The notes under the pieces: generated by a model | The model's database searches: none | The model's input: the letters and a program-made list of their open reading frames with translations, nothing else | Told to the model about the DNA's origin: nothing | In this document: piece after piece, positions 24,770 to 33,644 of the stretch | How the letters are laid out: every line of letters starts with the position of its first letter | How positions within the stretch are numbered: the stretch's first letter is position 1 | Origin: an uncultured Ruminococcus sp. | GTDB lineage: Bacteria > Bacillota > Clostridia > Oscillospirales > Ruminococcaceae | Assembly: GCA_945868475.1 (NCBI GenBank) | Contig: CAMBLM010000004.1 | Location: 118,693-182,692, forward strand | DNA: 64,000 nucleotides | Direction of reading: 5' to 3' | Translations under genes and position numbers: made by a program

Positions 24770-25672
24770 TCAAAAAAGATCGAGCATGCTGTCGAGGTAT
24801 ATTTTTTCTCTCACACGGAGCTGATATTCGGGCTTTACCATATAATAAAGCAGAAATTCCAGTATCAGCGCACTGCCAAGTCCTCTGCCCTCTATCTTGA
24901 AATTGGAGAAACCGTTCGGTAGATAGGTATTTATGATATCGTTTATGCCGATGAAGCTTGGGTTTTCCATTGCCTTTGAGAAAAGATACCCCTCGGCGGA
25001 ATCGGGTGCTTTGCAGATATGGTCGGAGCATCTTTCGCCAAGGTTTTTTCGGCTGACATTTTCATAGCAAAGCTTTCTGTCCTTACAGCCGACCCAACAG
25101 CACTCGTTGCAGAGGAATTCTATCTTATTTTTCATCGCTTCGGGCAGCTTATTGAGCTTATCAAATGCTTTATTCAGGCGGAAATCGGGAACTACATACA
25201 GAAAATCTTCGCGCTTAACTTCGTCGAATAGCTTCTGAAAATCCGTCAGCACCTTTGTAGTGGAGGAAACAAAATACAGCTTCTGGTAATTCGCTTTGAG
25301 ATAGCTCAGGAGCAGCTCCGAATGTACTATCACGCCGCTTGGCGGTTCGCTGTTTTCAAACATTTTGCACAGAGCATTGCATTTTCTGTCGGAGAGATGT
25401 TCTTCACGCAGCAGTGAATTGCTGAACGTCAGCCGAGCAGAAATGCCGTATTCTTTCATCAGTGCCAAAACTTCACGTGGGTCATGCTCGCCGAAGCCAA
25501 CGCGTCCGCCGCCCCATATACAGTCCGCAGGAGCGCCGTAGACAGAGCCTATTTCACACCAATCGTAAAAATACTCCCTATGCTCACTCCGGAGCGGCAG
25601 AAAGGCACTGTAAAGCTCATAAAACTCAAACAGTCCCGGCAGGTGATAGTATGCTGTGCCGTTCATATACAT
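24770..25672 (-). CDS. Cys-rich conserved-looking protein of unknown function
   Basis: 300 aa. The C-terminal third holds a dense cysteine set: CNECCWVGCKDRKLCYENVS and RCSDHICK (about residues 200-235). This resembles cluster-binding cysteine patterns of U32-peptidase-like TIM-barrel proteins, and the N-terminal part (GRVGFGEHDPREVLALMKE, GISARLTFSNSLL) could be such a barrel. The match is weak, so this stays an inference. There is no signal peptide or membrane helix. The start ATG at 25672 follows GAGAGGGAAGTGCAA. Confidence 0.7.
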   Translation of the reverse strand: MYMNGTAYYHLPGLFEFYELYSAFLPLRSEHREYFYDWCEIGSVYGAPADCIWGGGRVGFGEHDPREVLALMKEYGISARLTFSNSLLREEHLSDRKCNALCKMFENSEPPSGVIVHSELLLSYLKANYQKLYFVSSTTKVLTDFQKLFDEVKREDFLYVVPDFRLNKAFDKLNKLPEAMKNKIEFLCNECCWVGCKDRKLCYENVSRKNLGERCSDHICKAPDSAEGYLFSKAMENPSFIGINDIINTYLPNGFSNFKIEGRGLGSALILEFLLYYMVKPEYQLRVREKIYLDSMLDLF

Positions 25673-25879
25673 TTTGCACTTCCCTCTCGATCAATTTACC
25701 TCATTATATCATAATCGTTCATAATTTACAAGGATATTTCATCGCAGTTTCGCTCGCTTTGATGCCGCGAAAAAATCAAGTAACTTATTGCAAAACGTCG
25801 ATTTTATGTCGAAACATCATTTAAAATTAGGATTTTTCTTAAATTTTGTAAAGAAACGGCACAAATTTTAGCATATTAA

Positions 25880-25979
25880 TACTAAACACCAATAAAACTA
25901 TAGACAAAAAATCTGCGCAAAATCCATATATCAGAGTTTTTGCTTGATTTTTTGTATAGTTTTTAATTGGTGTTTAGTA
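25880..25979. mobile_element. MITE, TACTAAACACC family, about 100 bp, inverted
   Basis: Perfect ends with TAA on both sides (25877-25879, 25980-25982). It is the same subtype as 18248 but in the opposite orientation. The rest of 25673-26095 has no gene. Confidence 0.85.
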
Positions 25980-26095
25980 TAACAGTTTACACTTGCAAAA
26001 CACCTTACAAAGGTATATAATAATATTAATGTAAAAATATGTTATGTTTTTCAAAATTTTAATTATTTCTTACGAAATAGGATAATGGGGTAAAA

Positions 26096-26955
26096 ATGAG
26101 ATCAAAAAAGGGATTTCTGTATATTGTAAACCTTCTGTTTGCGGCTTTGCTGCTTGCAGTGCCGATGCAGTTCGCTCTGTCGGCCGAAGAAGCGGAAACC
26201 GACCGTCAGGTGATACGCGTTGCGTTTCCTACGCAGGAGGGTATGAGCTTTTTCGGACATTCGGGAAATGTCACTGGGTATAACTATGACTATCTCGAAA
26301 AAATATCCGAATACACGGGCTGGGAAATGGAATACGTTCCCTACGGAAGCGCGGACGGAAACGAAGCTGTCGGCAATGTTATAAGCGACTTGCAGGAGGG
26401 CAAAGCCGATCTTCTCGGACCTCTTTTGAAAAAACAAAGCCACGGAAGAATTGTTTGAATTCCCCGATAACAGCTACGGCACTGTATATACAACGCTCTG
26501 CGCGCCTGCATCAAGCACTATACGTGAAAACAACATCTACAATGTCGATCTGCTTCGCGTAGGACTTTGGAAAGTTGCGGAAACGAGAAATGCGGAAGTT
26601 CTCGCCTTTCTCAAATCGGAAAATATGCCTTATGAGATAATATATTATGAAACCGCCGAGGAACAGCTTGAAGCGTTCAACAACGGCTCGGTCGATGTAA
26701 TTTCCAGCGTATCTCTTTCGCCCGTTGCGAATTCGAGGATAGTTGCACAGTTCGCTCCCCGACCATACTATTTTGCTTCGATAAAGGCTATCCGTACTTC
26801 AAAGCACCCCGAAGCACTCACGATACCCATTGTTGCAATGACCGCGAATGCCTTCGTCAAGGATGTTCAGGACGCGCTCGATGCCGGAATGAATGCGCAC
26901 ATCGCAAAGCCTATCAATATGGAAACGCCGAAAAATACACTTGCTTCGTGTATAA
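26096..26955 (+). pseudogene. Broken hybrid sensor kinase with periplasmic solute-binding domain
   Basis: The first frame (26096-26458) encodes a signal peptide and the start of a solute-binding sensor domain (IRVAFPTQEGMSFFGHSGNVTGYNYDYL). A one-base slip in the A6 run near 26430 moves the rest into another frame (to about 26795, FEFPDNSYGTVYTTL...ARPYYFAS-like). There the sensor is joined directly to the last part of a receiver domain (IPIVAMTANAFVKDVQDALDAGMNAHIAKP). The membrane, HisKA and ATPase parts are missing, so a large internal deletion occurred. A MITE sits at the 3' end. This is a dead gene of the Bvg/EvgS-like type. Confidence 0.8.
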
Positions 26956-27055
26956 TACTAAACACCAATAAAATAAAGGAAAAAATCTGCGCCGAAATCC
27001 TATATATTCGAGATTGTCGGCTTGATTTTTTCCAAATTTTAAATGGTGTTTAGTA
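26956..27055. mobile_element. MITE (GATTGTCGG subtype) at the end of the kinase pseudogene
   Basis: Perfect ends, TAA flanks (26953-26955 and 27056-27058). It is nearly identical to the nested copy at 10506 and replaces the terminal codons of the receiver fragment. Confidence 0.85.
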
Positions 27056-27074
27056 TAAAGTAATAAGCAATATG

Positions 27075-27106
27075 CAAAAAAGCCCGATAAAAAGTCGGGC
27101 TTTTTT
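27075..27106 (+). terminator. Intrinsic terminator
   Basis: AAAAAAGCCCGA / TCGGGCTTTTTT with a TAAAAAG loop, the likely end of the former kinase transcript. Confidence 0.8.
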
Positions 27107-27241
27107 ATTTTTCCAAAGGCTTTTCGTTCCGAAAAAGAGTGTGTTTATCGGGTCTTTGTTGAAATAAAGCGGATCATAAGCTACCATACGGAATATGAAA
27201 TTTATCCGCGGCAGATATTTTGGCCGCATACAGAGGAAATT

Positions 27242-27616
27242 ATGGCTGATCCGAGATCGTTTGGAAGATATTTATACTCTTTGCGCAAAAGCAGAAAGCT
27301 GACCCTGCGCAAACTTGCGGAGATGATAAATGTTTCTCCGTATTATTTAAGTCTTATCGAAAATGAAAAGAAAAGCAACCCGCGTCCCGAGATACTGGGC
27401 AAGCTGTACACTGCCCTGAAGCTGAGCAAGTCCGAGATGGAAACACTGCTTGACCTTCACGCCGAGAGCAACGGCGGCGTTAGCTATGACATCGCGCATT
27501 ATATTATCAAAAACAGTGATATCAGGGAGCTTATCCGCTCCGAGCGCGACAGGACAAAGGACATTGCCTATTGGGACGATTTTATCTCCGATCTCACAAA
27601 GAAAAACACAGAATAA
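27242..27616 (+). CDS. XRE-family helix-turn-helix regulator
   Basis: 124 aa. The N-terminal HTH (about residues 8-65) is FGRYLYSLRKSRKLTLRKLAEMINVSPYYLSLIENEKKSNPR, a clear Cro/CI-type fold. The C-terminal half is helical and acidic and may dimerise. No signal-sensing domain is visible. It is preceded by CGCAGATATTTTGGCCGC and a weak GAGGAAATT ribosome site. Neighbours are pseudogenes, so its regulon is unknown. Confidence 0.8.
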   Translation: MADPRSFGRYLYSLRKSRKLTLRKLAEMINVSPYYLSLIENEKKSNPRPEILGKLYTALKLSKSEMETLLDLHAESNGGVSYDIAHYIIKNSDIRELIRSERDRTKDIAYWDDFISDLTKKNTE

Positions 27617-27628
27617 TACAAGGCAGGC

Positions 27629-28164
27629 TCAAACACGCCCCAAAACTGCATCATGCGTGATGCTGACACTCTCACGGGAGTACAGTGCATCATCGGAAAT
27701 AAGCTTGACAGCAAGCTTTACAAGCGACGATATCATTGTCGTATACCCTTTCGCAGGCTCGCCCTTAAAGGTGAGTACAAAATCATCTTCGCCGCCCTCG
27801 CCGAGATAGCCCGGACGCAGGACGGTGTAGTTCAGACCGCTCGCTTCAACTATATCGGCAGCCCTGCGATTCGGTATCTGTTCGGGTTCGTTGTCAAGAT
27901 TATCTTCGCCGTCGATATCATCGGGAATTTCGTTGTAAATCCCGACCGCGCCCATAAAAATCAGCCTTTTTACGCCTTTTTCGGTCATTGCCGAAACTAT
28001 ATTCTCCGCAATTTGGGGAAGAGCATCGCCCGAGATCGCACAATATACAACATCTATTCCGTCAAGCACCGTTTTCAGCTCCGAAAGGTTCAGCGCGTAT
28101 TCATAAATGTGCCGAAACCGAGCATCGGCATAGAAACGTCCTTTGCGATCTCCTGATATAACAT
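27629..28164 (-). pseudogene. Chimeric remnant: aldo/keto reductase start joined to NAD(P)-binding protein
   Basis: The initiation region is intact: AGGAGG, then ATG at 28164 and MLYQEIAKDVSMPMLGFGTF, a typical aldo/keto reductase N-terminus. This frame stops after about 24 codons. From about 28100 a different frame encodes an atypical-SDR/NAD(P)H-binding segment (ELKTVLDGIDVVYCAISGDALPQIAENIV...RLIFMGAVGIYN...LNYTVLRPGYLG) that lacks its glycine-rich nucleotide-binding start. A deletion must have removed the reductase body and the start of the second gene. The 146-codon downstream frame could still be translated, but it would be a partial protein. Confidence 0.75.
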
Positions 28165-28283
28165 AAAATTGACCTCCTGAAAAATATTGACTTGCACCTT
28201 TTTTGATGCTAAAATGATTATAACAGGTTCGTGTTGCTCGAAGTCAATAGCTTTTTTCAAAAAAAAATTTTGGGGTGGATATT

Positions 28284-28705
28284 ATGCATTATACGATAAA
28301 ACAGATGTCGGAGATGTTCGATGTTTCGGAGCATACGCTTCGGTATTATACCGATCCGGGGCTTCTCCCCTGCGAACGTGACGGCGGAAACCGACGTGTT
28401 TCACCGAAGAATCCGTAAACTGGATGCAAGGCATAAAGTGCTTGAAAGGCTGCGGTGCATCAATTGAGGACATCAAGGAATACTGTCGGCTTTGTCTGCT
28501 CGATGGATCGTAGGAAAATCTAAAGGCTCGCTATGAGATAATTCTGAAACAGCGTGAAAAGGCATGCAAGCGTGTTGAAGAAGCAAAAGCCACAGCAAAA
28601 TATATGAACGAAAAAGCCGCACATTATGAAGCGATACTGGCAGGACTCGCTCCCGATGACACTAACCCTAAGCTTTGGACGGTGGAAAATCGTCCGAAGC
28701 ATTGA
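28284..28705 (+). pseudogene. MerR-family regulator, frameshift plus nonsense codon
   Basis: A MerR HTH start (MHYTIKQMSEMFDVSEHTLRYYTD, about residues 1-24) is followed by GLLPCERDGGNRRV. A one-base change near 28397 shifts the frame. The continuation VNWMQGIKCLKGCGASIEDIKEY is clear in the next frame but meets TAG at about 28511. The tail (ARYEIILKQREKACKRVEEAKATA...WTVENRP) then resumes. Divergent MerR and aldo/keto reductase genes are a common regulatory pair, and here both are dead. Confidence 0.8.
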
Positions 28706-28881
28706 TAATATAAAATCTGCAAGCAGATGAGGTGCTAAGGCTTTAGCCGGTGGCTTTTAGAGGTGACCTTAATATAGTTAAAAGAAGTCCAATTCCACTT
28801 CTCAATAAGCTTGGTTTGCAGTCGTGAGGTTCGTGATATACTTTAAATATCAAATGCGGAATTCTTTCTTTTCGCTATAAT

Positions 28882-28910
28882 TTGACAAACTCCGTTATAT
28901 TTGGTATAAT
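28882..28910 (+). promoter_or_regulatory. Consensus SigA promoter of the DUF6465 gene
   Basis: TTGACA and TATAAT, 17-bp spacer, 30 bp before the ATG. The stretch 28706-28880 has no recognised gene. Confidence 0.8.
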
Positions 28911-28940
28911 AAAAGAAAAACTTTATCGGAGGATCATATT

Positions 28941-29348
28941 ATGAAGCGCAGAAATTCAAATAAATTTGCAGTATCGAACACGACTGCTGCATCTGTTACC
29001 GAAAAGGCTGCACCTGTTGAAGAAACAAAGGCTGAAACCGCGCCTGCTGCCGAACCGACTCCTGCTGTTGAAGCTCCCGTTTCGGAAGTCAAGGAAACCA
29101 AACCCGCACCCAAAGCAAAGCCTGCCGCTAAAAAGGAAGAGGTCAAAAATGCTGACGTCTTCGTTATCCAGAGCAACGGCAAGGAATATACCAATGATGA
29201 TATTGTTGAGCTTTGCAAGGCTGCTTACAGAAACGGCACCAGCAAGCAGGTAAAATCCTGCGATGTTTACCTCAAGGCTGAAAACAACGGTCTGAGAGCA
29301 TACTATGTTATCAACGGCAATGCCGATGGTTCATTTATCGACCTTTGA
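28941..29348 (+). CDS. DUF6465-family protein
   Basis: 135 aa. The first 70 residues are low-complexity Ala/Pro/Glu/Lys-rich (APVEETKAETAPAAEPTPAV), probably a disordered arm. The C-terminal domain (DVFVIQSNGKEYTNDDIVEL...VYLKAENNGLRAYYVING) fits DUF6465, a small family seen in Clostridia. The function is unknown. The strong consensus promoter, GGAGG ribosome site and terminator suggest abundant, constitutive expression, as for a structural or nucleoid-type protein. Confidence 0.75.
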   Translation: MKRRNSNKFAVSNTTAASVTEKAAPVEETKAETAPAAEPTPAVEAPVSEVKETKPAPKAKPAAKKEEVKNADVFVIQSNGKEYTNDDIVELCKAAYRNGTSKQVKSCDVYLKAENNGLRAYYVINGNADGSFIDL

Positions 29349-29360
29349 TCGCAATATTTT

Positions 29361-29400
29361 TAATGGCAGTACATTCTGTAAAATGTACTGCCATTTTTTA
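29361..29400 (+). terminator. Terminator of the DUF6465 gene
   Basis: GGCAGTACATT / AATGTACTGCC stem followed by ATTTTTTA. Confidence 0.85.
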
Positions 29401-29403
29401 TAA

Positions 29404-29528
29404 TACTAATAACCATTCGTTCTATGGATAAAGACGGCAGATAGAATATGACCAATCAAGGGAGTTTGACGCAGAGTGGGCATATTATAGCTGCCGTATT
29501 TTATCCATAGGTTAAATGGTTATTAGTA
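29404..29528. mobile_element. Second MITE subtype (TACTAATAACC ends)
   Basis: The ends TACTAATAACC and GGTTATTAGTA are flanked by TAA on both sides (29401-29403, 29529-29531). The terminal TACTAA is shared with the main family, but the interior (ATGGATAAAGACGGCAG ... CTGCCGTATTTTATCCAT) differs. Confidence 0.75.
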
Positions 29529-29579
29529 TAAATATGTTATAAAAAAGTCCGACTGAAAATCGGACTTTTTTCAATGTAT

Positions 29580-30860
29580 TCACTTCTGCTCCGGAATCTT
29601 CAGAACGACCGACATCTCAAACATTCCGTCCTTTATTGAAACAGCCATAGTACCATCATATTTCTTAACAGTCTGCTCAATAGAAAGCAGACCGAACCCA
29701 TGGTTTCTTTCATCTTCCTTGGACGTCTTCATTATTCCCTCGGAATCCGCGCTGACAGTCGGATTTCTCATCGTCATTGTCCAGTAACCCTGCCTTATCT
29801 GCGCAGCTACAGTTATCTTACCTCTTTCGGGACACTTTTTGCAGGCTTCAACCGCATTATCCAAGGCGTTTGCAAGGATAATGCAAATATCGGAATTTCC
29901 GATCTTGTCCGTAATACAGCCGTCAAATTCAATATCAGCATGATCCCTGCAGCTTTCACTTTTATCCGTAAGTATCGCATCCGCAAGGCGGTTTCCGGTG
30001 CGGAATATCGCTTCATTCCGGTGAGTTGACTCCGTAAGCTTATCAATATAGTTCTGCGCATCGTCATAACAGCCCTCGCCGATCAAAGCGTTTATACTGC
30101 TGAGATGGTTTATGTAATCATGTCTGAATGTCCGCATATCGCTGTTAAGCTTTTCGAGCTTTTCATAGTGGGCTATTTGTGCGCTGACCTGTTTTTCAAG
30201 CAGTGAGTTCAGGGCGGTATAATAATTATTTGATGCAACATTTATCAAAAGAGAAAATATCATTATGATCAATGTTATAGTAAGTAACGCTATTAATATT
30301 GTAACAACACTTTGTTTCATAATACTTTCAGTTTGATAGTTGTTACTTGCCAAAAGACTTGTAATAAGGGTAAATGTTACAAAAACCAGTATATAAATAT
30401 GCTTCGGAATACTTTTAAGTATTATATATGTATTATCAGAAACCTTCTTTAAATTTATTACTATAGTTACGAGCAGAAACAATATACGAATAATAAATAA
30501 CGATACAGCATTTAAATCACTATATGAAATTGATGATATTTGAGAGATAATGATTGCAGAGCAAGAGGCTAAAATCGTTGTAACATAGTCTGATATTAAT
30601 GCCAAATAAATCTGTGATATCTTAATTTTTCCGAAAACAATATAATATGCTTGAATAAACATTAATGGATAAAGTAAAACCGAAATTGCACTAAAATCAT
30701 AAACATACGATAACTCAATGATGGAAGATAACACTACACTTACAATTAATGCTGCAAATTGGCTTCGCTTATTCCGCAGAATTGAAATTTTTAAAGCGTT
30801 TATAAACAAAATTGTATCAAAGACCATTGTTAAATCTGACAAAACTTTTAGTATTATCAT
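29580..30860 (-). CDS. AgrC-like GHKL sensor histidine kinase
   Basis: 426 aa. Six to seven membrane helices span about residues 1-205. The cytoplasmic part has the phospho-accepting His in RTFRHDYINHLSSINALIGEG and a GHKL ATPase domain with N-box IILANALDNAVEACKKCP and G-box HGFGLLSIEQTVKKYDG. This is the HPK10 type that senses autoinducing or bacteriocin-type peptides. It follows its LytTR partner by 14 bp. No agrB/agrD genes are present, so the ligand is not identified by context. See the peptide ORF at 31745. Confidence 0.92.
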   Translation of the reverse strand: MIILKVLSDLTMVFDTILFINALKISILRNKRSQFAALIVSVVLSSIIELSYVYDFSAISVLLYPLMFIQAYYIVFGKIKISQIYLALISDYVTTILASCSAIIISQISSISYSDLNAVSLFIIRILFLLVTIVINLKKVSDNTYIILKSIPKHIYILVFVTFTLITSLLASNNYQTESIMKQSVVTILIALLTITLIIMIFSLLINVASNNYYTALNSLLEKQVSAQIAHYEKLEKLNSDMRTFRHDYINHLSSINALIGEGCYDDAQNYIDKLTESTHRNEAIFRTGNRLADAILTDKSESCRDHADIEFDGCITDKIGNSDICIILANALDNAVEACKKCPERGKITVAAQIRQGYWTMTMRNPTVSADSEGIMKTSKEDERNHGFGLLSIEQTVKKYDGTMAVSIKDGMFEMSVVLKIPEQK

Positions 30861-30874
30861 TATATCACCTTATT

Positions 30875-31600
30875 TTACAGATTCATTTGATTATACCTCA
30901 TAACATATTCCTGAAATTTTTCTTTGAATTTGCTTATATATACTTTACCTATCTGTGCACGTTCTCCGTTATCAAAAATAATTTCCGAATTTGTGTGATT
31001 ATTTATATGCAAAAAGCCTGCAATATACGCTCTTTGACAGCGACAAAATTTTTCAGTTGGCAGCTTGTCCTCGATCTTTTTTAAATGAATATGTATTTCA
31101 AAAGTTTTTTGCGTCGTCCGAATGATCGTATGCTTTCCTTTTGCTTCAGCATAGATTATATCGGACATTTTTATTTTATATGTTCCGTCGTGGGTTTTCA
31201 AAATCAGTAAATTGTCATAATCGATCGACTTCAGATAATCATCGATCGCTTTAAATAGTTTTTCTTTGTTTATCGGCTTGACAATAAAACGAAAAGTATT
31301 TACTTCATAAGAATCAACCGCTATTTCGGGATATGCACTTACAAAAATGATAATATTTTCATTGTTCTTGCTTCGGATAACTCTTGATGTTTCCATACCG
31401 TCAATATCATCCATCTGGTAATCCATAAAAACTATTTCATATTCCCTTTCATTCAAAGTTTTTATAAGATCATGACCATTTTCAAATTTATCGACAGATA
31501 TATCTATCTTTCTTAGTCTGCTATACTCATCGAGCAATTTTTCAAGCGCAATTTGCATTGGCTTTTCATCATCACATATGGCAACTCTCATTCTTTTCAC
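30875..31600 (-). CDS. LytTR-family response regulator (AgrA-like)
   Basis: 241 aa. The receiver domain (about 1-120) has the acidic pocket VAICDDEKP and the phospho-Asp in IVFMDYQMDDIDGM. A LytTR DNA-binding domain (about 140-235) follows, with the motifs DIIYAEAKGKHTIIRTTQKTF and FCRCQRAYIAGFLHINNHTN. It is transcribed before, and with, the GHKL kinase. The gene is divergent from the tiny ORF at 31745 and the small protein at 31802, the usual geometry for a regulator and its target. Confidence 0.92.
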   Translation of the reverse strand: MKRMRVAICDDEKPMQIALEKLLDEYSRLRKIDISVDKFENGHDLIKTLNEREYEIVFMDYQMDDIDGMETSRVIRSKNNENIIIFVSAYPEIAVDSYEVNTFRFIVKPINKEKLFKAIDDYLKSIDYDNLLILKTHDGTYKIKMSDIIYAEAKGKHTIIRTTQKTFEIHIHLKKIEDKLPTEKFCRCQRAYIAGFLHINNHTNSEIIFDNGERAQIGKVYISKFKEKFQEYVMRYNQMNL

Positions 31601-31744
31601 CTCAACGAGTATATTTTACCACAATGTCGCAAAAATTTCAATAAGCATATTTTGTTCTAAAAAAGAAGTGCTTTATCGTATATATATTGAGTCCAACTCC
31701 GGTTTTCTCTAAAATATATCCAGAGATTATGGGGAGGGATTATA

Positions 31745-31786
31745 ATGTCTTGGATAGATCACATTCTGCATTTAATATTTGGCTAA
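31745..31786 (+). CDS. 13-codon hydrophobic peptide ORF
   Basis: ATG to TAA encodes MSWIDHILHLIFG. It has GGGGAGGGA 5-8 bases upstream, a strong ribosome site for such a short frame. The peptide would form an amphipathic, partly aromatic helix, similar in size and character to formylated cytolytic or signalling peptides (PSM-alpha type). The next gene starts 15 bp downstream with its own GAGG site. A leader peptide for that gene is the alternative reading. There is no proof of expression. Confidence 0.45.
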   Translation: MSWIDHILHLIFG

Positions 31787-31801
31787 CAAATGAGGTTTTA
31801 A

Positions 31802-32260
31802 ATGTACATCGTTGAAAAACAACAATTATGGTATGACAACATAATGTCTTACAGAACAAGGGTCGAAGAAAAAAAACTGTCCAAGCTTTTAAACCACGTC
31901 GGTATTGCACTCGACGCATTGGAGCTTGAACAGAAAGGTGACATAATTTTCACTATTGACGAAAAGGTTGAAACTGAGCGTACAACAATATTCGGCGTTG
32001 AGCTTCTTATCCCGGTTGACAAAAAATTTGAAAGCAACAGCCGTTATGTATACAAGTCCTGTTTCAGGCTTGAAAATGCCGTCATGAGCAAGTTCAGCGG
32101 AAAGTTCTGTGCGCTGAACGGCTTTGCCGCTGAACTTTGCAGCTATGTTGACAACAGCAAATTCAAGCCGATAACCGATGTGTATTATCTTGTGCGCAAT
32201 ATCTGCGATGATGAATGTGTGGTAGATCTTTACCTCGGCACAAGCGGAAACATACTGTGA
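31802..32260 (+). CDS. Small protein, possibly GyrI-like/DUF5085-like
   Basis: 152 aa, soluble, without signal peptide. The pattern of two similar halves with alternating strands (IIFTIDEKVETERTTIFGVELLIPVDKKF; CFRLENAVMSKF; DVYYLVRNICDDECVVDLYLG) resembles the GyrI-like/SHS2 small-molecule binding fold, but no catalytic motif is visible and the family call is weak. It lies behind the 13-codon ORF and ends at a clear terminator, so these two form a unit opposite the GHKL/LytTR operon. Confidence 0.65.
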   Translation: MYIVEKQQLWYDNIMSYRTRVEEKKLSKLLNHVGIALDALELEQKGDIIFTIDEKVETERTTIFGVELLIPVDKKFESNSRYVYKSCFRLENAVMSKFSGKFCALNGFAAELCSYVDNSKFKPITDVYYLVRNICDDECVVDLYLGTSGNIL

Positions 32261-32272
32261 TCCTTCGCCCTG

Positions 32273-32305
32273 CAAAAGCAGTTCTCTTTATGGGGACTGC
32301 TTTTT
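32273..32305 (+). terminator. Terminator of the 31745-32260 unit
   Basis: AAAAGCAGT / ACTGCTTTTT stem with a 13-nt loop. Confidence 0.75.
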
Positions 32306-32501
32306 GTTTGCCTTAATTACCTCTTATTGAGCCAATATGTTATTATACTGCATAAATCTTAGGTCTATATATTCTTATATATTAATCTTGTCGATATATA
32401 CGGTCATTTCTGCTTATCAAAAAATATTATGTTTTTATCATATTGTACGATCTATTTTGTAAAATGTCAATATTTAACAAAATAAATAAGGAGAGTATAA
32501 A

Positions 32502-33449
32502 ATGCCAGAGTTAAGTGTTATTGTACCCGTATATAACGTTGGATATTTAGTGAAAAAATGTATTGAATCCTTGATTAATCAAAGCTTTTCAGACTTAGAA
32601 ATTATAATTATAAACGATGGAAGCAGTGATGACTCATCTGAATACATCACTCCTTATTTAGCCGATAAAAGAATAAAATATATTAATAATCATATAAATT
32701 ATGGCCTTGGTTATGCTCGTAATATCGGACTAGAAAATGCAACAGGTAAATACATAACTTTTGTTGATAGTGATGATTGGGTTGATTTAGATTTATATAA
32801 ACTAATGCTAAAAAACATTCAAAGCACACAATCTGATATCACAATATGTGGTATAAAAAATGAATTCAACAATTATATGTGTACAGAGGAAAGATATGTG
32901 TATTCACATCCCAACATAATAAGTAATTACGTTGCTCTTAATATTCTTTCCCGATGCGAAAATAATAATTATATGATTAGTCCAGTTGTATGGAATAAAA
33001 TATATAAAAAATCATTGATTATAGATAATGATATTACTTTTATTGATAATTCATATTGGGAAGACGATGTTTTTACATTTCAAATCTTTATGAATTCTCA
33101 AAGCATTAGCATCGTCCCAAATGTATATTATCATTATTACCAACGGGAGAAATCAATAACTAATGACTTTTCAAAAAAACATATTGATGATATTATTTGT
33201 GCATTTAAAAAACTATATACATATATTGAAAACTCAAATCGATCTTGTCCTGATTTAAAAAATATTGCTAATAGCTTTTTTGATCGGGCTATATCTTCAA
33301 TGATGCATATGCTATTTTGCAATGAACCTTCGATAAAAAAGCAAAAAGAATACATTATATATTTTTATGACCAGTTTTCAAATACTTTTTCAATTGCTGA
33401 GGCAATTGCTTATCTTGATATGCAAAGAATAAGGAATTTATTTATATAA
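32502..33449 (+). CDS. Family 2 glycosyltransferase
   Basis: 315 aa GT-A enzyme. The N-terminal nucleotide-sugar motif is LSVIVPVYNVGYLVKKCIESLINQS, then NDGSSDDS and the metal-binding DxD region VDSDDWVD, and a catalytic ED in YWEDDVFTFQI. It adds a sugar to a surface polysaccharide or a protein. AT-richness is far above that of the upstream genes, and no other glycan genes adjoin, which suggests horizontal transfer. It overlaps the end of the RepA stub by 8 bp in opposite orientation. The ATG has AAGGAGAG upstream. Confidence 0.88.
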   Translation: MPELSVIVPVYNVGYLVKKCIESLINQSFSDLEIIIINDGSSDDSSEYITPYLADKRIKYINNHINYGLGYARNIGLENATGKYITFVDSDDWVDLDLYKLMLKNIQSTQSDITICGIKNEFNNYMCTEERYVYSHPNIISNYVALNILSRCENNNYMISPVVWNKIYKKSLIIDNDITFIDNSYWEDDVFTFQIFMNSQSISIVPNVYYHYYQREKSITNDFSKKHIDDIICAFKKLYTYIENSNRSCPDLKNIANSFFDRAISSMMHMLFCNEPSIKKQKEYIIYFYDQFSNTFSIAEAIAYLDMQRIRNLFI

Positions 33450-33606
33450 TGTAATAGTCTTTAATAATACTACCATACAGCAGCTTGGCATCATTGGACA
33501 GATCACCGAAATGTTCTTTATCGGTAAAAAGCACTCTCGGAACTCTCACAAAGGAAAACTGCTCCGATTCTGCACCGTAGTAATAATCAAATTCGATTTT
33601 GGGCAT
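33442..33606 (-). pseudogene. Stub of a RepA_N-type plasmid replication initiator
   Basis: 54 codons from an ATG at 33606 with a GAGGTGTG site. The product MPKIEFDYYYGAESEQFSFV continues RVPRVLFTDKEHFGDLSNDAKLLYG and then ends. This is the conserved N-terminus of RepA_N initiators found on Firmicutes plasmids and conjugative elements, normally over 250 aa. The rest is gone, replaced by the end of the glycosyltransferase gene. It is likely left from an integrated element. Confidence 0.7.
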
Positions 33607-33644
33607 ATATTTCACACCTCTTATATAGTTTAATCAAACAAAAA

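Noticed and set aside
28720..28780. Hairpin GGCTTTAGCCGGTGGCTTTTAGAG as an IS200/IS605 end
   Set aside because: No TnpA/TnpB sequence or second end is nearby, and the similarity is only superficial.
31802..32260. Assigning the 152-aa protein firmly to DUF5085 or GyrI
   Set aside because: The similarity is only in the strand pattern, and no diagnostic residues are visible.
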